Counted from the first letter of the stretch, positions 11,926 through 23,282 are shown. The stretch is DNA of 64,000 nt from Peromyscus leucopus (GCF_004664715.2 NC_051069.1:10736501-10800500), one strand, 5' to 3'. Numbers and translations are program-made. Notes: a model not told the origin generated them from the sequence alone.

Positions 11926-12111
11926 GCATATTACAGCAGTTTTACTGTTTTTAGCATTTTTGTCTTTTGTATCTGATCCCTTACTCCTTGGCAGAATACC
12001 TGTGCGATAATGTTGTGTTCTTATTTAATTCTGGGTAGAATGACAGCTCTCTAGTCATTGGCCCTAGGCTTGACCCCTGTGTTCCATCCTTATACTGCTC
12101 TCAGCATAATG
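11926..12111 (+). repeat. Local direct duplication, copy 1
   Basis: A 186-bp segment starting 'gcatattacagcagttttac' and ending near 'tcagcataatg'. It reappears about 845 bp downstream at 12771 with about 8 substitutions and a 2-bp length change counted by eye. It does not match a transposon I recognise. Confidence 0.9.
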
Positions 12112-12770
12112 CAGATCTCATTGCTCCATACTTAACACCCATTGTTCTTTAGCTCCAGGATTTCCTTCTGTCATTACAAGGCCTTTCATCATCCCTTCGG
12201 CTCATCTGCATTTTCTCCACCATAAACCTCAAGCTCCAGTTGTACTAATGAGGGCTGTTTACTGAATGAACCACCCTGTTTCCTTGACTCTAACCCTTTA
12301 GTTAGATTCTTTCCACGTGCCTTCTCGTATTGCTGTAAAAACCAATGATTTTTTTATTCTTCAGCTCCACACTACGCATTTTAGATCCTTTTATCCTCTC
12401 TGGCCCTTCCTCTTCCTGCCTCCCTGGGTTATTCACTCAGGTCATCTTGTTAATTCAATCTCTTAAAGTTTATTAGTTTGCTCTAGTTGTGTCTTTTTCT
12501 GGATTCAAAGACAGGCTTATATTTGCTGTTTTTTTTTTTTTTTTTTGAATCCCTCTTGCTTGTTTACACATACTTGGATCTCTCCTTATATGTTTGAAAT
12601 CTAGAAACCAAACTCAGTGTCTTTGTACTATGCAAGATTAATTAACCTCATATGTCAGGCTTGTCCTGCTTTCCTAAACTCCTCTCCTCTAGGTTATCTT
12701 CTCTTCTCTTACCCACAAACTAACATTAGGACTGTTGCTTTTAGCCTCATCTTAAGAATTATTTAGCTTT

Positions 12771-12958
12771 GCAAATTACAGCAGTTTTACTGTTTTTAGC
12801 ATTTTTGTAACTTTTGTATCTGATCCCTTACTTCGTGGCAGAATACCTGTGCAATAATATTATGTTCTTATTTAATTCTGGGTAGAATGACAGCTCTCTA
12901 GTCATTGGCCCTAGGCTTGACCCCTGTGTTCCATCCTTATACTGCTTTCAACATAATG
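12771..12958 (+). repeat. Local direct duplication, copy 2
   Basis: Second copy of the 11926-12111 segment in the same orientation, starting 'gcaaattacagcagttttac'. The flanks on both sides are unrelated to those of copy 1. The event therefore copied only this segment and did not duplicate the whole interval. Confidence 0.9.
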
Positions 12959-12999
12959 TGGTCTGTTCAATAGAACTATTTATCCATAAAGCTATAGCA

Positions 13000-13090
13000 T
13001 ATGAGGACATTATATATGCAATAGTGGTTGAATAGTTTCCTCAGAATCACATAGCCAGCCTATCTGTAAGATATTTTCTACTAAGCTAGT
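13000..13090 (-). repeat. Probable MIR relic
   Basis: 'tagtttcctcagaatcacat' and 'agccagcctatctgtaag' resemble the MIR core read in reverse ('aggtcacacagctagtaag'). Confidence 0.35.
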
Positions 13091-13120
13091 TGTGAATACT
13101 GGTGTGAACTATTCTTTGAA

Positions 13121-13235
13121 CAAGGCATGATAGTGCACACCTATAAGCCCAGCCCTGAGGCTGAGGCAGGATTTTGAGTTTGAAATCATCCTGGGCTAAA
13201 TAGTGGATGAAACTTGGTCTCAAAAAACAAAAACC
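13121..13235 (+). repeat. Old B1/PB1-like SINE
   Basis: 'aaggcatgatagtgcacacc', 'gctgaggcaggattttgagt' and 'cttggtctcaaaaaacaaaa' give head-to-tail B1 order. Heavy divergence suggests an early subfamily. Confidence 0.75.
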
Positions 13236-13604
13236 CTGGTATTTTAAAGGAATAGTAGATGCCTGATTTTTCCCTCCAAGAAAAGTGATGCTGGGGATCT
13301 TAGAGTCTTAAGGACATGGCTCAGAGAAAATCCTGAACTTGGATCATGTCATGTGGGCACACCTCAGTGTCTTTACTCATCTACTTCCTAATCTTGTTAT
13401 TTTTCCCTTCCTTTTTTTTCCTTTTTAAGGAAAAAATAATCCATAGATTATTGAGTTATTAGTATCAGGCTTACCACTAATCTCTTATGTGCCTTAAAAT
13501 ATGCCAAGTGTATGTCAACTAAGAGGGTTACAAAAAAGGCATAAAACCCAGTCACTTCCCTGAAGGGACATAGGTGTGTATTTGAATGAAGTCATCTTCT
13601 AGGT

Positions 13605-13789
13605 CAGTGGTTCTCAACCTTCCTATGCTGCGACCCTTTACAGTTCCTCATGTTGTGGTGACCCCAACCATAAAATTATTTTATTGCTACTTCATAACTG
13701 TAATTTTGCTACTGTTATGAATCGTCATATAAATATTTGAAATGCAGGATATCTGATATGCAACCTCAACCATAGGTTGAGAACTGCTG
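13605..13789 (+). mobile_element. URR1 non-autonomous hAT (Charlie) element
   Basis: The terminal inverted repeats 'cagtggttctcaacctt' and 'aggttgagaactgctg' bound an internal 'cctcatgttgtggtgacccc' and 'cataactgtaattttgctac'. The flanking octamers ('ttctaggt' and 'ctctagct') agree at 6 of 8 positions, as expected for a hAT 8-bp target duplication. Confidence 0.88.
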
Positions 13790-13837
13790 CTCTAGCTCTT
13801 AGCCCAGGAATGATTTCTAATGGCTAACTTAATGAAA

Positions 13838-14006
13838 TTTTTTTTTTTCCTGTTTTTTGTTCATCAAGACAGGGTTTCTCTGTGTAGTTTTGGTGCCTGT
13901 TCTGGATCTCGCTCTGTAGACCAGGCTGACCTCGAACTCACAGAGATCCACCTGGCTCTGCCTCCCGAGTGCTGGGATTAAAGGTGTGCGCCACCACCGC
14001 CGGGCT
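13838..14006 (-). repeat. B1 SINE, young cricetid-like
   Basis: Poly-T, then 'agacagggtttctctgtgta', 'ctcacagagatccacctggc' and 'gtgcgccaccaccgccggg'. It is flanked by near-identical 'taatgaaatttt' and 'taatgaattttt' target duplications. Confidence 0.95.
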
Positions 14007-14237
14007 AATGAATTTTTATACATGTAACTACCAATCATGTAAAGATACTGAACATTTATATGACATCATAAAACTTCGTCATTCTCTTTCTAGTTAGTAC
14101 TTTCCAAAGGCACTTTACCTTTCTCATCACCCTCAATCTAGATTGTATTTGCTCTTGAACTTTATTTTTAAAAAAGTGGAAGCAAAGTCTTTTTTTTAAT
14201 GGTTTTCTTTATTCAAAGAAATATAGTGTCTATAAGT

Positions 14238-14394
14238 TTCTTTTTTTTTTTTTTTAAGACAAGGTTTCTCTATTTAACCCTGGCTGTTCTAGAACTCCCT
14301 CCTGTAGACCAGGCTGACCTCAAACTTACAGAGATCCGTCTGCCTCTACCTACCAAGTGCTCAGCATAAAGGTGTGTGCCACTACTGCCTGGCT
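14238..14394 (-). repeat. B1 SINE
   Basis: A 15-T tail, then 'aagacaaggtttctctattt', 'gtagaccaggctgacctcaa' and 'aaaggtgtgtgccactactg'. Moderately diverged. Confidence 0.93.
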
Positions 14395-14397
14395 TCA

Positions 14398-14580
14398 TTC
14401 ATATTTTTTAAAATTAGCAATAGTTTATTTTTGTTCATTGCTGTATATTGTTCCATATGTGTACATATGTACCTATTCTGTTGTTAGATATTTGGGCAGT
14501 TCTTAGCTTTTAGAAAAACAACTATTAATAACAGTTTTGTGCATGTGTTTTAGTGGGCGTATAGATTCATTCCTTGGCTA
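14398..14580 (-). repeat. Ancient L1M 3' fragment
   Basis: 'ttgttcattgctgtatattg', 'agatatttgggcagttctta' and 'ataacagttttgtgcatgtg' follow the order of old L1 3' ends read antisense (near 'attccattgtg...ggttgattcc'). Confidence 0.6.
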
Positions 14581-15067
14581 TAATCAGGAGTTACTTTCAA
14601 AATATTTGACACACAAGCACACATGGAGTATACATACAAGGTTCTGAGCTGCAAAAGCTTTATATAGGTCTCCAGATTGACAATAGGGTATTTGTAGTAC
14701 GTGGCTTCTCTGCATGATCTCCTCCAGAGTCCAGATGGTGATCTACCTAGAAGGCGGCATGTCTGTTCGGGCCTGCGTCTTTTGCTTCCATCCCAGCCCC
14801 TCCTCCCTGATTTATAGGGAAGGGAAAAGAGGCTCATATTCCTATTTGAGTGTTCTGGAAAGATGCCAATTTTTATGCTGCCAGAATTGAGTATTAGTTT
14901 TTAAAAAACTTTTAATTTGATAAACAAAAGATTTTACTTTGTATTTCTTTGATTATAATGATATTGAACATCATAAATTGATTTTTAAAAGAACAATTGA
15001 ATTTTAAAATAGTTATAAGAAAGATTTTAAAAAGAATTCCTCAAGCATTGTCTTAGGGGATATTTTA

Positions 15068-15161
15068 AAGTAGGAGGCTCATTGTGTGAACCAAGCTAGC
15101 CTCCAGCTCATAGATCTGTTTGATCCTGCCCAGATTAGGGTGTGTACCACCATTCCTGGCC
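15068..15161 (-). repeat. Degenerate B1 fragment
   Basis: 'ggctcattgtgtgaaccaag', 'ctagcctccagctcatagat' and 'agggtgtgtaccaccattcc' fit B1 in reverse with many changes. Confidence 0.7.
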
Positions 15162-15296
15162 CATTTTTCCGATAAACAGAGAAAATTATTGAATGGTTAT
15201 CATAAAATTCCAAAGGCCTGAGTCTCAGATGTAGTCCCTGTTAGCTCATTTTTATGTGTGCTTCTACAGATAGTAGATGTCCATGTGTATACATCC

Positions 15297-15589
15297 ATCC
15301 CCCTGTGTGCTCAAGGATTAGTTATGGATACCCCACAGATACCACTGTCTGTGAATAAAGTCTTGTATACAAAGTTTTATAGTGCCCACTTTTTCTTCTC
15401 TAGGTTACTTATTAACACTTGATACAATGTAAAAGCTATACAAATAGGTGTCAGATTCTACTCTTGAGGGAATAATGATTAGAAAAAAAGTCCATACATG
15501 TTTATTCAAGTGCAGCGTTTCCCCCTCTAATATTTCAGCCCTGGGTTGGCTGAATCTTCAATGTGAAACCAGTAGATAAGGAACACTAA
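15297..15589 (+). mobile_element. MER2-like Tigger (TcMar) relic
   Basis: 'gtgctcaaggattagttatg', 'caatgtaaaagctatacaaa', 'gggaataatgattagaaaaa' and 'ttggctgaatcttcaatgtg' follow the MER2 order: the 'tgtatccgtggggattgg' end, the 'tacaatgtaaatgctatg' middle and the 'ggttgaatccgcggatg' end. It is an old, inactive non-autonomous copy. Confidence 0.65.
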
Positions 15590-16362
15590 CTATGTAATGT
15601 ATGTGTATACATGTGTGAGTGTGTACATATAAGCATGTTTGTATATAATGTGTGTGTCCATGCATATGTGTATAGGTTGAATGTGAGTATATATGCCAGA
15701 ACAGGAGATGGATTTTAGAGAACATTTATTTAAAATACTGTCTGGTTTAGATGTGGTATAGTATATCATATTGTGTACTAAAAATTAGAAAGGGTCTAAA
15801 AATGATTAGTATCTGGCTAGTGGCCCAGAAGAAAGAAAAGCAGGGTCTGGCAGCATTTGGCAGTAATTTTCTATAAGACAAGTGGCCTTAGCTCTTTTTA
15901 TTATTAGATCAATTCTTTGACAATGGCACTTCTGTTTATAGTACCGATTCTCTAGTACTGTTCTTAGAAAGAAAGCCAATTTTTAAAAAACTTGGACAGT
16001 TGATACCTAAAGGAAATTAAAGTATAAAAGGTATTCAGAAGAACATTTGGGGGAAAACCTCTATAGGCATCTTAGTATTTCTTTGCTTGTAGTTAAGAAT
16101 TTTAGCAGAAGTTTCATGACATTCTTGGTTAATAGTGAGAATTTGAGGTAGACAAATTGTGAATAAAAGCCATCATTTTCCTAAACTCTTATTTGCCTAA
16201 TTAAAAAGCTAATCAGCCTTGGTATAAACATTTTAAGTATGTATTTTTATAAGATTTTTATGCTAGTAATATAGTAGTAATTTGTATCATACATCAAAGA
16301 TCTTTTTAAGCTTGACTTAAATGTGATTGCTGAGTAAGTGGTTTGAGCAGTAAGAGTCAGAT

Positions 16363-16555
16363 GAGGAACGGAGAGATGGCTTAGCAATTAAGAGTGCTTG
16401 CAGAGGACCTGAGTTCAGTTCCCAGCACCCATGTCAGGTGGCTCACAACAAACTCCAGCTCCAGAAAATCCGATACCCTTTTATGACCTTTTATGGACAA
16501 TTAGACACACATGCATATATCCTCACACAGACACATAAATAAATAATAAAATATA
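16363..16555 (+). repeat. B2/B3-family SINE
   Basis: 'ggagagatggcttagcaatt', 'cagaggacctgagttcagtt' and an 'aaataaataataaaata' tail. The middle differs from the usual B2 body. Confidence 0.9.
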
Positions 16556-16711
16556 GCTTTACAAAAAGAGTTGTTGGTTTTAATTGGATTCTTGAGTGTT
16601 TTAATAGTTCAGGGAGAAGATACTTGCTTTGTCAGTAAATTTTTTTTTTAAGTCTTCTGTTTCTAAAAATAAAATTTGGGGATGACTGTTATTTATTGGA
16701 AACTATCTTGT

Positions 16712-16990
16712 TGTGTAACTGAAGTTTTCCTGTGTCCCAGCCAGCCAGCAATTGGGACAAATCTCTGTCATCCACCAGTCTCACAGCCGCTCAGACCCAG
16801 GTAAGCACACAAAGGCTTATATTAATTATAACTGCGTGGCCATGGCTCAAGCCTTTTGCTAGCTAGTTTTTATATTTTAAGTTAGCCCATAACTATTTAT
16901 GTATCGCCACATGTTCCATGGCTTTACCTGCACCCCATTACTTGTTGCTCCTTGGGTGGCTCACTGGCAAAAAGGAGTAGGGATAATATC
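16712..16990 (-). mobile_element. Class II ERV-type LTR, degraded
   Basis: Contains 'ttatattaattataactgcg', 'ggccatggctcaagcc' and 'tgtatcgccacatgttccat'. These are a diverged version of the same LTR family as the well-bounded copy at 52474-52843. Ends are unclear. A splice-like AG...GTAAGC pair within it (16741-16800) is treated as fortuitous. Confidence 0.55.
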
Positions 16991-17166
16991 ACATGTCCTG
17001 TTTACTGGAATTCATGTCCTGTTCAAAATATATTATTAAGTCATAGGGCCCCTGAAAGAATTTATACCTAATAAAAATTTGTAATATTTTGGGAGTTTTA
17101 CAAAAAGAATTTGTTAGAGGTAGAAAATACTCATTTTTTTTTAAGTTCAATTTTTGTTGTTTTGTT

Positions 17167-17322
17167 TTTTTTTTTTTTTGTTTTTCAAGACAGGATTTCT
17201 CTGTGTAGCCCTGACTGTCCTGGAACTGGCTGTTTAAACCAGGCTGGCTTCGAACTCAGAGTTCTACCTGCCTCTGGCTCCTGAGTGTTGGGATTAAAGG
17301 TGTGAGCCCCGCCCCCCCCAGC
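17167..17322 (-). repeat. B1 SINE
   Basis: Poly-T, 'caagacaggatttctctgtg', 'aaaccaggctggcttcgaac' and 'gggattaaaggtgtgagccc'. Confidence 0.93.
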
Positions 17323-17819
17323 ACTAGAGTTCTATTTTAAAATTTTATGTTTTTGTAAAATTGAATAGTGTAAAGAATTCCTTTTACTATATACCCATTA
17401 CTTAGCATCCCTTAATTGTAGCACCTTATATAATTGTACATTTATCAAAGCCAAGAAACGCAGACTGATTTTGAAAAAGAAACTCACCAACTTTTGGTGG
17501 GAATACCTGCTACATATAAAGTATGTTAGCTGCTGAAGTGCATACAGTGTTGGGAAACAAGCAAATATTACATTCTTTGAATGTAATATTATTAACAAAA
17601 TGATAAGTTTGGTGTCCTTCTTGAACAGATTATTATATTATTGAACATGTGTTGTTTGTATTTACAAAAGAAGGTTCTGATGATTAGGAATCAGTTTGAG
17701 CTTGCAAAGAATAAACAGGTTCTGATGGCTTTACTTTTTTCCTTATAGGACAGGATAGATAAACTGGTATAGGGACAGCAGAACTACTCGACAGTATATA
17801 TTCAGAATTGGAGTCCTAA

Positions 17820-17890
17820 TATGTACTAGACACTGGCTTAAATGTTTTATATATGTCATTTTATTTATTTATTTTATTTATTTTTATAGC
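17820..17890 (-). repeat. MIR relic
   Basis: 'gtactagacactggcttaaa' and 'ttatatatgtcattttattt' match the 'gccaggcactgttctaagc... tttacatatatt' face of MIR. Confidence 0.45.
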
Positions 17891-18070
17891 CAAAGAAAGG
17901 GACCCCTAAGGATAGACATATCATTTGACAGTTCTGTTACTTTTGTAAACAAATTAAAAAGTTATGTCTTGAATATTAACACAGGTAGGTGGACACAGGT
18001 AGGTACTTGTAATTGATTAAAAGACTATCCAAAGTTTGATTATTAATAGACTATGTTAAAATGAAGCAAC

Positions 18071-18410
18071 AGGGTCTAGAGAGATGACTCAGTGGTTGAA
18101 AAGCACTTGCTGTGAAGCATGAGAATCAGAGTTCAGCTCTCAGCATCCACATAACAAGCTCATGAATCTTGCTCACAGTTGTAACCCCAACATTGAAGGG
18201 AGTGGAGGCACGAAGATCTCTGGGGCTCCATGGCTGCCAGGCTAGCCAGAGGGAGACATAAGCATCAAGTTCAGTGAGAGACGCTTGTTCCAAACAAGGC
18301 AGAAAGGGTTAGAAGACAACACCAGGAGCCCTTCTCTGACCTCTGTCTTCACACTCAGGTATGTACACCACTGTGCATGTGCCACACTCAAACATATGCA
18401 CACACACAAA
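18071..18410 (+). repeat. RSINE1/B4-type SINE
   Basis: A B2-like head ('tctagagagatgactcagtg') is followed by 'gtaaccccaacattgaaggg', 'gccaggctagccagagggag' and 'agttcagtgagagacgcttg', then a 'cctctgtcttcacactca' block and a CA-rich end. This order is characteristic of the long rodent RSINE1/B4A class. Confidence 0.75.
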
Positions 18411-18700
18411 TGAAACAGCACATTCTTAGTGTCATGCCTCAAGATGCCCTCCTCACCCATACAGTAAGTTTTTATTAACAATGTCTGTCTCTTAGAATTA
18501 GAGTACTAGTTCATAGACAGAATCAGGATCCTCATCATGTATTTTTAATAATTTGAACAACAGCTTGTATTTAAGAAAATATTTGAAATGTTTGAATTTG
18601 GTACATAGGTTTTTGACAAGACTGCTCTACAATTAAGGATTTTAAAGCCCTCACAGATACAGAGTAGAAGATTTAGAGGGCAAACACCACTGTTCTTGCT

Positions 18701-18728
18701 TTCATTCATTCATTCATTCATTCATTTA
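18701..18728. repeat. (TTCA)n microsatellite
   Basis: Seven ATTC/TTCA units, followed by a degenerate (CTAC/CTAT)n stretch to about 18760. Confidence 0.95.
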
Positions 18729-19399
18729 CCTATCTACCTACCTACTATCTATTTATCTCTTTATTTGTATGCCAAAAAGTGTTTCTACTTGAGTATGGCT
18801 TCTTATTTGTCTGAAGTTAGTGTGTGTGTGGTTTAACTGTCTCCAAAGTTAGCATCTACTTAAGCTCCATTGATTTGAAATCTGTTGTCTAGAACACATT
18901 ATCATTTTCGTGTTTTGCATAGCTTAGGTTTTTAATTCTCTTTGTCACATTTTAAATAGGAAGTTGGTGATTTATTTGGAAAATAACTATAAAGAAATAA
19001 TGTCGTGAAACAGATACTTGGAAAGTAATCAAAATGTTTCATGTTGTTCATCCAGGAAGAAAGACTTCAGTAGGATAGGGGTAATGCTTTTTAATTTGGG
19101 TACTTGGATGATGTCTAATGTGCGTCCTGACTCAAATCTTTAATTTGTGAAACATACAAACTTGAATGGTACACAGAGGATTAAACATACAGGAATGAAA
19201 GTTAGGAGCAGGTAGCATGGAGTATTGCTTCATAAGAAGACCTCAGCAGCTGAAATGAATGTGGAGAACTAGTTTCTTCGTGTGTGTTAAAGTACCTGCT
19301 GTGTAGTGCTTACTCCTTTAAGGAGCTTTCCAGTTCCAACCTGCTTTTGTAATTAGTGTTATTTTAAAGATTTCTTCATCAACTATGATTCCAGTTGCC

Positions 19400-19460
19400 A
19401 AAACATTGTTTTAGGCACTTACTTTCATTTACTCATAACATTTATGAATTTAGCTAATAT
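19400..19460 (-). repeat. MIR fragment
   Basis: 'ttgttttaggcacttacttt' and 'tactcataacatttatgaat' resemble the MIR 'ctgttctaagcactttacat' side. It is short and weak. Confidence 0.3.
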
Positions 19461-19549
19461 CACATATTAATAGGGAAATCTATACTTTCTTGACCATTCG
19501 TCTCTGAAATTAGTCCTTATTGTTTATTAGCTATTATATTAAAAAAGGT

Positions 19550-19615
19550 ATTGTGATCCTCCTGCTTCAGCCTCTTGAATAGCTGTGATTAAGGTCCGTG
19601 CTACCATGCCTAGTT
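19550..19615 (-). repeat. B1/PB1-like fragment
   Basis: 'gatcctcctgcttcagcctc', 'tagctgtgattaaggtccgt' and 'gctaccatgcctagttcat' match the left half of a 7SL-derived monomer read in reverse. Confidence 0.6.
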
Positions 19616-19656
19616 CATCTCTATATTCTTAATATTATCCTCCTTCAATCAAAACT

Positions 19657-19810
19657 TTTTTTTATTACATTTACTTATTGTGTAGGTGTGTGTGGGTTGG
19701 GGGGTGGTACCCATATATGGTGGTCAGAAGACAGCGTTCGCTCACTCCACTTTGTGTGTTGTCAGGGCCTTCGTTGTAAGCACTTTCCCTGTTGAGCCGC
19801 CACCTTCCCT
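19657..19810 (-). repeat. B3A-type SINE
   Basis: 'gtgtaggtgtgtgtgggttg', 'tggtggtcagaagacagcgt' and 'gtaagcactttccctgttga' are the reversed B3A landmarks. Confidence 0.75.
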
Positions 19811-20641
19811 TTGATTGTTTCGATGTACTTGCCCATTTCTTTGTCTTTTTTTAAAAAAACTTTGTCATACCAGTATAAACACAAATAATTTAGTGAAAAA
19901 ATAGAATGTATTTTAGTGTGTTTGAGAAGTATGTCTTTAATTGAGACATATCGGGAGTTATTTCAGTCATCAGCTCATCCTCTACTCCCTATAAAGTCTT
20001 TGTCATGCTTAATGGGGAGTCACCACTTAGCATGCCTTAAAATCAAGTCACTATCATCATCTATTTTGATTGACTTTTTTCAGGGAAAGCATGGGGCCAG
20101 TATCAGAGATCTCTTTGCCTTCAGTAAAGCTAATGACTTCCATTATGAAAAGATTTTGTTGCTGCTTCCTCTGGGATGGAAGTGGGGTGGTGGGGTGGTG
20201 GTGGGGTATCTCACTCTGCAAGGCAAATTGTTATTCTCCAGTTACTATTTTACTTAAAACCTAAAAAATAAAATACCTTGTATGAATTTATTGAGCATAC
20301 CTCTACTAGAAAAATATCATGAGGACTAGGTATGTAATTTTGTGTCATACTATCATTTAGCACTATATTCATTTGTTCATATTTAGAAGCCAAATGTCCA
20401 GCATATATTAATGTAATTGTACTAATGTCAACTGGGTAATTCAGTCACTGGATAAGCAAAATGTGGCACAAGGTTGTATTTTCATTACCACATACATTAT
20501 TATATCTTAATGGGAGTTAAATACTAGTGTGATATGGTAGTTTTCCAGGAAACTTCTTTTAAAGTCCTTTTTTGCACTGCAATATAGACTACAAGTAAGA
20601 CTGCTTCTCCTCCTCCTCCTTTTTCTCCTCCTTTTCACCAA

Positions 20642-21486
20642 ATGGCAGACACCAGTGCAGCAGGAGGGCCTAGAGAACCTGGGGCCAAGGATTAGGCAGC
20701 CACAATATCTTCCTGTCTTCCATGGAGAATTCGGTAGTGATCTTAGGGGCTGTGGCCATGGGCCATGGGGCTCATGGAGGTAAAGCTGAAGACAAAAAGT
20801 AGATCCTGGTCACCAAGCTGGGTTACCCAGTCAAGGACATGAAGATCAAGTCCCTGGAGGAGCTCTGCCCGTTCTCCCTGCCCATTAAGGAATCTGAGAT
20901 TATTGGATTTTTTTTTACCCCCTGGGGATGAGGTTCTAAAGATCATGCCAGTGCAGAAGCAGACTTGGGCTGGCCAGCAGACCAGGTTCAAGGCTTTTGC
21001 TGCTGTTGGGGACTACAGTGGTCATGTTGTTCTTGGTGTTTAAGTGCGCTAGGAAGTAGCCACTGCCATCCCAGGGGCCATCATTTTGGCCAAGCTTTCT
21101 ATCATCCATGTGCGGAGAGACTATTGAGGGAACAAGATTGGCAAGCCCTACACTGTTCTGGACAAAATAACAGGCCACTGTGGCTCTGTTTTGGTGTATC
21201 TCATCCCTGTGCCCAAGAAGATACTGGTGATGGTCAGTATTGATGACTGCTACACATCAGCCAGGGGCTGCACTGCCACCCTGGGCAACTTTGCCAAGGC
21301 CACCTTTGATACCATCTCTTAAGACCTACAGCTACCTGACTCCCAACCTCTGGAAAGAGACGGTGTTTGTCAAGTCCCCTTATCAGGAATTCATTGACCA
21401 TCTTGTGAAAACCCACACCAGAGTGTCTGTCAGAGGACATAAGGGTTTTTATATGAGAAAAATAAAGTGAATTAATTATTAAAAAA
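20642..21486 (+). pseudogene. Rps2-ps: RPS2 (uS5) processed pseudogene
   Basis: Intronless copy of the mRNA for ribosomal protein S2, the uS5 protein of the 40S subunit. The ATG at 20642 follows a fragment resembling the RPS2 5' UTR ('cttttcaccaa'). Conserved stretches appear in order: [10 protein letters not shown] (about 20834-20863), LPIKESEI (about 20878-20902), KIMPVQKQT (about 20940-20965), [21 protein letters not shown] (about 21242-21306), SYLTP and LWKETVF (about 21330-21370), and [18 protein letters not shown] (about 21374-21432). It is broken by in-frame stops (for example TAG after 'gacaaaaag' and TAA after 'gttcttggtgtt'), frameshifts, and loss or scrambling of most of the N-terminal Gly/Arg-rich region and the extreme C-terminus. 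It ends at an AATAAA and a short A-run. No clear target-site duplication was found. It cannot make a functional protein. Confidence 0.95.
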
Positions 21487-21852
21487 CCAGCTATTTTCTT
21501 TTACTTTTATTGTTAAGTACACATAACGTCAGCCAGTGATTTTGAGGGTATACCCTTAAGTTGTCTTTATTATCATAGAATGCTGTTGCTTTTTAGTTTA
21601 TTCCCAACACTTTAACAGTGTCTAATACATAGCAGATGCCACATGTTGTATTAGTGAGTAAGTATATCAGTGACTGAAGCCATATGGATACACCAAAGAT
21701 CTAAGAAGAATTGGATGATTGTAGTTTTTCTGTCTCTGCAGTTAAGTTTATTTCTCTGTTTTGTCTCAGTCATACAGTGTTTGCCCAAACCAGAAAATTG
21801 TTTTGGTTGGCTCCCAAGATGAAGCTGAAAATGATTGCTAAGAATGTTAGTT

Positions 21853-22033
21853 TCACTCAGTGGTGGTGTCGGCACATGCCTTGAATCCCAGCACTTACCA
21901 GGCAGAGGCAGGCAAATTTCTTTAAGTTCGAGTCCAGGCTGGTCTACAGAGTAAGTTCCAGGATGGCCAGGACTACACAGAGAAACCCTCTCTCAAAAAA
22001 CAACAACAAAAAAAATAATAATAATAATTTAAA
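21853..22033 (+). repeat. B1 SINE
   Basis: 'gtggtgtcggcacatgcctt', 'ggctggtctacagagtaagt' and an (A/CAA/ATA)-rich tail. It is flanked by similar 'gttagttt' motifs (about 21845 and about 22036), a probable target duplication. Confidence 0.92.
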
Positions 22034-22046
22034 AAGTTAGTTTTTG

Positions 22047-22235
22047 GGCCTGGAGAGATGGCTCAGTAGTTAAGAGAATTGGCTCTTCTTCCTGAGGTTC
22101 TGAGTTCAATTTCCAGCACCCACATAGTGGCTTACAACCATCTATATCTGTAATTTCATGTGATTGTCATGGACTCCACTGCCCTTTTTCTGGTGTGCAG
22201 ACAGAACACCCATATACATAAAATACATAAACAAG
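22047..22235 (+). repeat. B2 SINE
   Basis: 'gcctggagagatggctcagt', 'ttccagcacccacatagtgg' and a 'catataaaatacataaaca'-type tail. Confidence 0.92.
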
Positions 22236-22439
22236 AGTACTAGTTTCTGAGAGTCAGGCTACTCCTTGTCATTTTGAACTATGACAGTGGGAGAAGTGGG
22301 AGATGGTTCAAAGCAGAATGAGAAGCAGTATTTTACATTTGCTTGTGTTGCATATGGTGAATATAAATGAGGTCAATGAAATCAAGTACCACTATTTATT
22401 TACTAAACAAGAGAATATACTAGGAGTCCACCTGCTTTT

Positions 22440-22807
22440 TTAATAGCTTCACTGAGGTATAGTTGACATAATAAACTGCACGTATTTAAAGCATACAGTT
22501 AAATTTTTGCAGAGGTGTTCTGAGTACTTGGAAACCTTTGTGTTCAGGGTTGTAAATAAACCTACCATCTCCAGAAATGTCTAAATGTAATCTTTGTCAT
22601 GCCTCTTCATGTACCCCATATCCCGCCACTTCAGACCACTGACTTGCCTTCTGTCACTAGATGGTTTTGCATTTTCTGCAGTTTTATATGAATATAATCA
22701 CTCAGATACCATGTAATTTGGGGAGCAGCGGTCCATCTCTTATTTCACTTGACATAATCACTTTTAAGTTCTCTGTTATCTGTCTCATTAGTTTCTTCTG
22801 GTATTGA
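22440..22807 (-). repeat. Ancient L1M 3' region, segment 1
   Basis: 'cttcactgaggtatagttga', 'ataaactgcacgtatttaaa', 'ctgtcactagatggttttgc' and 'cacttgacataatcac' are in the order of the antisense 3' end of old L1. The element resumes after an inserted B1 and LTR. Confidence 0.75.
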
Positions 22808-22901
22808 TGTTTGTCTCACTATGCTGCTTGGCCTGGCACTCTGTAGCCCAGGCTGGGCTCACAATCTCCTTACAGCAGCCTAAGCTAGGGTTATAGGGGT
22901 G
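22808..22901 (-). repeat. Old B1 fragment, left half (interrupted)
   Basis: 'gtctcactatgctgcttggc' and 'gtagcccaggctgggctcac' are early B1/FLAM-like. The right end continues at 23267-23282 ('catcatcatgacggcc') beyond an LTR insertion. Confidence 0.7.
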
Positions 22902-23261
22902 TGTCTTAGGGTTTCTTTTGCAATGATGAAATACCAAAGCAACTTGGGGAGGAAATGGTTTTTTTCATCCTACAGCTTGTAAGCCATTATAAATTCAGGC
23001 AGGGTAGGAGCTGATGCAGAGACCACGGAGGGATGCTGATTACTGGCTTGCTCAGCCTGCTTTTTTAATAGCACCAGGACTATCAGCCCAGGAGTGGCAT
23101 TGCCTACAGTCAGCTGGGCCTTCCCACGCCAGTCATCAATCCAGAACATGAACCACAGGTTTGTTCAGAGGCTAGTCTTGTAGAGATATTTTCCCAATTG
23201 AGGTTTCCTCTTCTAAAATTATTCTGTCTTTTGTCAAATTGACATAAAACTAGCCAGCACA
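22902..23261 (-). mobile_element. Solo LTR (rodent, MaLR-like) with 5-bp TSD
   Basis: A 360-bp TG...CA unit starting 'tgtcttagggtttcttttgc' and ending 'aaaactagccagcaca'. It is bracketed by a perfect 5-bp duplication 'gggtg' (22897-22901 and 23262-23266). It sits inside an old B1. Family assignment is by resemblance to a common rodent LTR. Confidence 0.75.
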
Positions 23262-23282
23262 GGGTGCATCATCATGACGGCC

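Noticed and set aside
16741..16800. Exon-like segment with a pyrimidine tract, AG, and a GTAAGC donor
   Set aside because: It lies within a degraded LTR of the same family as 52474-52843, so the splice motifs are part of the repeat.
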